Shown here: positions 61,669 through 64,000 of the stretch, piece after piece
Layout of the letters: each line of letters starts with the position of its first letter
Position numbering within the stretch: position 1 is the first letter of the stretch
From: Sphingomonadales bacterium
GTDB lineage: Bacteria > Pseudomonadota > Alphaproteobacteria > Sphingomonadales > Sphingomonadaceae
Direction of reading: 5' to 3'
Assembly: GCA_016714795.1 (NCBI GenBank)
Contig: JADKCA010000006.1
Span: 1-64,000 of the forward strand
Length of the DNA: 64,000 nucleotides
Notes under the pieces: generated by a model
The model's input: only the letters and a program-made list of their open reading frames with translations
Database searches by the model: none
Told to the model about the DNA's origin: nothing
Translations under genes and position numbers: made by a program

Positions 61669-62790
61669 GTGAAAATCGCGATCCTGAAGGAAACCGCGCC
61701 CGGAGAGACGCGGGTTGCCGCCACGCCTGAAACGGTGAAGAAATTCATCGCGCTGGGCGCATCCGTTGCTGTTGAGAAGGGCGCAGGTCTGACGGCCTCG
61801 GTCTCCGATGCAGATTATGAAGCGGCGGGAGCCAACCTAGGCACGGCGGCAGCGACCGTGAAGGATGCAGGCATCATCCTGGGTGTGCAGGGGCCAACCC
61901 CCAAGGCGCTCAAAGGCGCTGCGCCCGGCGCATGGATCGCGGCAGGGCTGGACCCGTTCGGCCAGCGCGCCCGCGTGGATGCCTATGCCGAGGGCGGCTT
62001 TGAGGCGCTGGCAATGGAGTTCATGCCGCGCATCACCCGTGCGCAGAGCATGGACATTCTCTCATCGCAATCCAACCTGTCCGGCTACAAGGCGGTGATC
62101 GACAGTGCGGGCGCGTTTGGCCGCGCTTTCCCGATGATGATGACGGCGGCGGGCACCATTTCCGCCGCGCGCGTGTTCATCATGGGCGTGGGCGTGGCAG
62201 GATTGCAGGCGATTGCCACCGCACGGCGTCTCGGCGCGATCGTGTCTGCAACGGACGTCCGCTCCGCCACCAAGGAGCAGATCGAGTCGCTGGGGGCCAA
62301 GGCGATCTTCGTCGAAAAGGTCGCGGGCATCGAAGGCGAAGGCGCTGGCGGCTATGCCACGGAAATGTCGGAAGAATATAAGGCGGCGCAGGCCGAACTC
62401 GTCTCCGCCCATATCGCCAAGCAGGACATTGTCATCACCACTGCGCTCATTCCGGGCCGCGCTGCACCCCGTCTGGTTTCGGACGCCCAGATTGCCAGCA
62501 TGAAGCCCGGCTCGATCCTCTTCGATCTCGCGGTCGCACAGGGCGGCAATGTGGAAGGCTCGGTGCCCGATGAAGTCGTGGTGAAGCATGGCGTGAAAAT
62601 CATCGGCTATTCGAACACGCCTGCTCATCTGGCTGCGGACAGCTCCGCCCTGTTCGCGCGGAATTTGTTCAACTTCCTCTCGGCCTTCTGGGACAAAGAG
62701 GCTGGCAAGCCTGTGCTCGACGTAGAAATTGGCGACGCAATCCGGCTGACGCAGGGTGGCAAGGTTGTGCATGAGAGGTTGTTGGGGTGA
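61669..62790 (+). CDS. pntAA: NAD(P) transhydrogenase subunit alpha part 1
   Basis: A 373-residue NAD(H)-binding domain I of the proton-translocating transhydrogenase, starting at GTG 61669 (MKIAILKETAPGETRVAATPETV). It carries RAQSMDILSSQSNLSGYKAV, the dinucleotide-binding VFIMGVGVAGLQAIATARRLGA and the mobile-loop region EKVAGIEGEGAGGYATEMSEEYK. The enzyme uses proton motive force to reduce NADP+ with NADH. In this genome type the alpha subunit is split into pntAA and pntAB; here an unrelated gene lies between them. Confidence 0.94.
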   Translation: MKIAILKETAPGETRVAATPETVKKFIALGASVAVEKGAGLTASVSDADYEAAGANLGTAAATVKDAGIILGVQGPTPKALKGAAPGAWIAAGLDPFGQRARVDAYAEGGFEALAMEFMPRITRAQSMDILSSQSNLSGYKAVIDSAGAFGRAFPMMMTAAGTISAARVFIMGVGVAGLQAIATARRLGAIVSATDVRSATKEQIESLGAKAIFVEKVAGIEGEGAGGYATEMSEEYKAAQAELVSAHIAKQDIVITTALIPGRAAPRLVSDAQIASMKPGSILFDLAVAQGGNVEGSVPDEVVVKHGVKIIGYSNTPAHLAADSSALFARNLFNFLSAFWDKEAGKPVLDVEIGDAIRLTQGGKVVHERLLG

Positions 62791-63557
62791 GGTTTGCCTT
62801 GACCTCGACTACAATGTTTGTTGCCATCTTCGGAAGCGCACCATTGCATGCTGGAAAAGACAGGGTGGACAGTCGGCCATTCCAGCTGAGATGGCAGATG
62901 CGTCCAAATGTCCTTTCGGGCGATGAGGTGCTAGAGCAGGGAAGCGGGCTGATCAAGATTGCAGACCACTATGCTGAAAACGTTGTTGTGCCGTCAGGAC
63001 AGACTTCAATCACGATCTCATCCGGTGGGACCAAGGGCAAATTAGAGTTCGTTGTTTCACCGGCTTATAGGGGCTTCATGCCATCCTTTTTCGGTGCATT
63101 TACAATTGCATGCTTTGATGAGCCATTTTCAGAAACAAAGACTTATGGTCCATATGGTGTAGATTCATCGAAATTTCAGTTCATTTGCCTCCTTGATGAG
63201 CAGAATCGGGGCTTTTTTGACAAGGCCTTTCTAACCAATTTTGTAAAAACTAGTTTTCCGGAATTTGAATCTGACATCCAGAGATTTCTTCCCACTGAGG
63301 GCACCCTGTCCTACGCCAAAGCTGACCCCAAGAGCTTTAGCTATTCAACAAGCTACGTGGCATTTGAGAAATATGACGCAAAGGAACCAAAGCACGCTTT
63401 TGCAACCGTGATGAAGATTGGCGGACGAGAACGGCGAAGCTTCGGCGCGTTGGGTCAAACAGTGAATCATGAAGACTTGTCAAAACGCGGGACATTGACG
63501 TTTCTCGATTGGCTTTCAAATCGCAACAGGGGGAGGCAAGGGACTTTCCTACGATGA
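62787..63557 (+). CDS. AT-richer orphan secreted protein inserted in the pnt operon
   Basis: A 256-residue protein from GTG 62787, overlapping the pntAA stop by 4 bases. It has a signal peptide (MRFALTSTTMFVAIFGSAPLHA), alternating strands and two cysteines (IACFDE, FICLLD). Its codon use is visibly more AT-rich than its neighbours (many AAA, TTT, GAT and ATT codons), and pntAA and pntAB are normally adjacent, so it looks like a recent insertion. I do not recognise the family. Transcription would follow the pnt operon. Confidence 0.6.
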   Translation: MRFALTSTTMFVAIFGSAPLHAGKDRVDSRPFQLRWQMRPNVLSGDEVLEQGSGLIKIADHYAENVVVPSGQTSITISSGGTKGKLEFVVSPAYRGFMPSFFGAFTIACFDEPFSETKTYGPYGVDSSKFQFICLLDEQNRGFFDKAFLTNFVKTSFPEFESDIQRFLPTEGTLSYAKADPKSFSYSTSYVAFEKYDAKEPKHAFATVMKIGGRERRSFGALGQTVNHEDLSKRGTLTFLDWLSNRNRGRQGTFLR

Positions 63558-63684
63558 CATTTTTACGCAGACTCGATATTCGGCGCAGCGATTTTATGAA
63601 AGTCGATTGAATTTTCCTTCATGACATTTGGATAGGCGGCATCGAATCCGACGAAATGACAAGGCAAAGGGGCTAACCAAACAC

Positions 63685-63966
63685 ATGGACTTCATCTCAA
63701 TCCTCTCCATCTTCGTGATGGCCTGTTTCGTCGGTTATTATGTCGTCTGGAGCGTCACGCCCGCGCTGCACACGCCGCTGATGGCGGTGACCAACGCGAT
63801 TTCGAGCGTCATTATCGTCGGTGCGCTGATTGCGGCCGCCGCTTCTGGGGCGCCGGTGGCCAAATGGCTGGGCCTGCTGGGCGTCGTGCTCGCCAGCGTC
63901 AACATCTTCGGCGGCTTTGCGGTCACTGAACGCATGCTCGCCATGTACAAGAAAAAGGATCGCTGA
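63685..63966 (+). CDS. pntAB: NAD(P) transhydrogenase subunit alpha part 2
   Basis: A 93-residue membrane domain (three to four helices) from ATG 63685: MDFISILSIFVMACFVGYYVVWSVTPALHTPLMAVTNAISSVIIVGAL, the standard start of the split transhydrogenase alpha membrane part. Longer upstream readings in this frame lack a ribosome site. It precedes the pntB start by 2 bases. Confidence 0.9.
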   Translation: MDFISILSIFVMACFVGYYVVWSVTPALHTPLMAVTNAISSVIIVGALIAAAASGAPVAKWLGLLGVVLASVNIFGGFAVTERMLAMYKKKDR

Positions 63967-63968
63967 GC

Positions 63969-64000
63969 GTGGAGCATATCGCAACCCCGGCCTGGGCGAT
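63969..64000 (+). CDS. pntB: Start of NAD(P) transhydrogenase subunit beta (3' end outside window)
   Basis: GTG 63969, 2 bases after the pntAB stop, opens MEHIATPAWAI, which fits the N-terminus of PntB, the NADP(H)-binding and second membrane subunit. Only 10-11 codons are visible, so the call rests mainly on gene order. Confidence 0.6.
   Translation, partial: MEHIATPAWA

Overview
The window looks like ordinary chromosome from an alphaproteobacterium of the order Sphingomonadales. It is GC-rich, ATG/GTG starts often overlap the preceding stop, and several family-level markers point the same way: a ZnuD-type TonB receptor, a DUF2093 gene behind xseA, an extended psp operon facing pspF, an lptC-lptA-lptB-rpoN run, a 41-residue aa3-type oxidase subunit IV next to a split pntAA/pntAB/pntB transhydrogenase, and many TonB-dependent receptors and RND pumps. 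The order is an inference from gene content and protein style, not from a marker-gene search. No insertion sequence, prophage, integrase, rRNA operon or CRISPR array is visible.

Layout. 1-9.2 kb: the tail of a large protein, a small secreted protein, an exported amidohydrolase, a PAP2 phosphatase, a DUF445 protein and an RND pump (adaptor plus permease). 9.4-16.8 kb: small envelope and stress proteins (GlsB-like, SIMPL, peroxiredoxin), tRNA-Val(TAC), a winged-helix regulator, a ZnuD-like receptor, a methyltransferase, a DUF2141 protein and a sterol-desaturase-like enzyme. 16.9-19.2 kb: branched-chain 2-oxoacid dehydrogenase E1-beta (frameshifted) and E2, without an adjacent E1-alpha. 19.2-24.6 kb: a large membrane coiled-coil protein, an Hpt-like protein without its histidine, a membrane protein of unknown function and a sensor-kinase-like protein also without its histidine. 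24.6-34.3 kb: TspO, a TonB receptor, an M23 peptidase, DUF2093, xseA, purD, prmC, prfA and hisS. 34.3-38.2 kb: the phage-shock region, with pspF facing pspA-B-C-C plus three small coiled-coil membrane proteins behind a clear sigma-54 promoter. 38.2-46.5 kb: a COG3904-like protein, yifB/comM, rdgB, rph, rpoN, the lptB/A/C genes and an RNase D. 46.6-54.4 kb: a double cold-shock-domain protein, dihydroorotase, two TetR regulators and a NodT-EmrA-EmrB tripartite exporter. 54.5-64 kb: aconitase, an OmpA-like protein, aspartase, an isoprenylcysteine-methyltransferase-like protein, a degenerate NtrC-like regulator, oxidase subunit IV and the pnt genes, with an AT-richer orphan gene wedged between pntAA and pntAB.

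The genes form modules. rpoN (42.2 kb), pspF, the psp promoter and its upstream palindrome make a nearly self-contained envelope-stress circuit. rnd-lptC-lptA-lptB-rpoN links LPS transport to sigma-54. hisS-prfA-prmC is a translation operon. The most unusual observations are: a signal peptide encoded out of frame inside the active-site region of the upstream desaturase gene; palindromic elements inserted in frame inside pspF and the E2 gene; a signal-peptide leader ORF fused in frame to pspA; several signalling proteins that have lost catalytic or phospho-acceptor residues; and two probable frameshifts (E1-beta and the RND adaptor) that need read-level confirmation.
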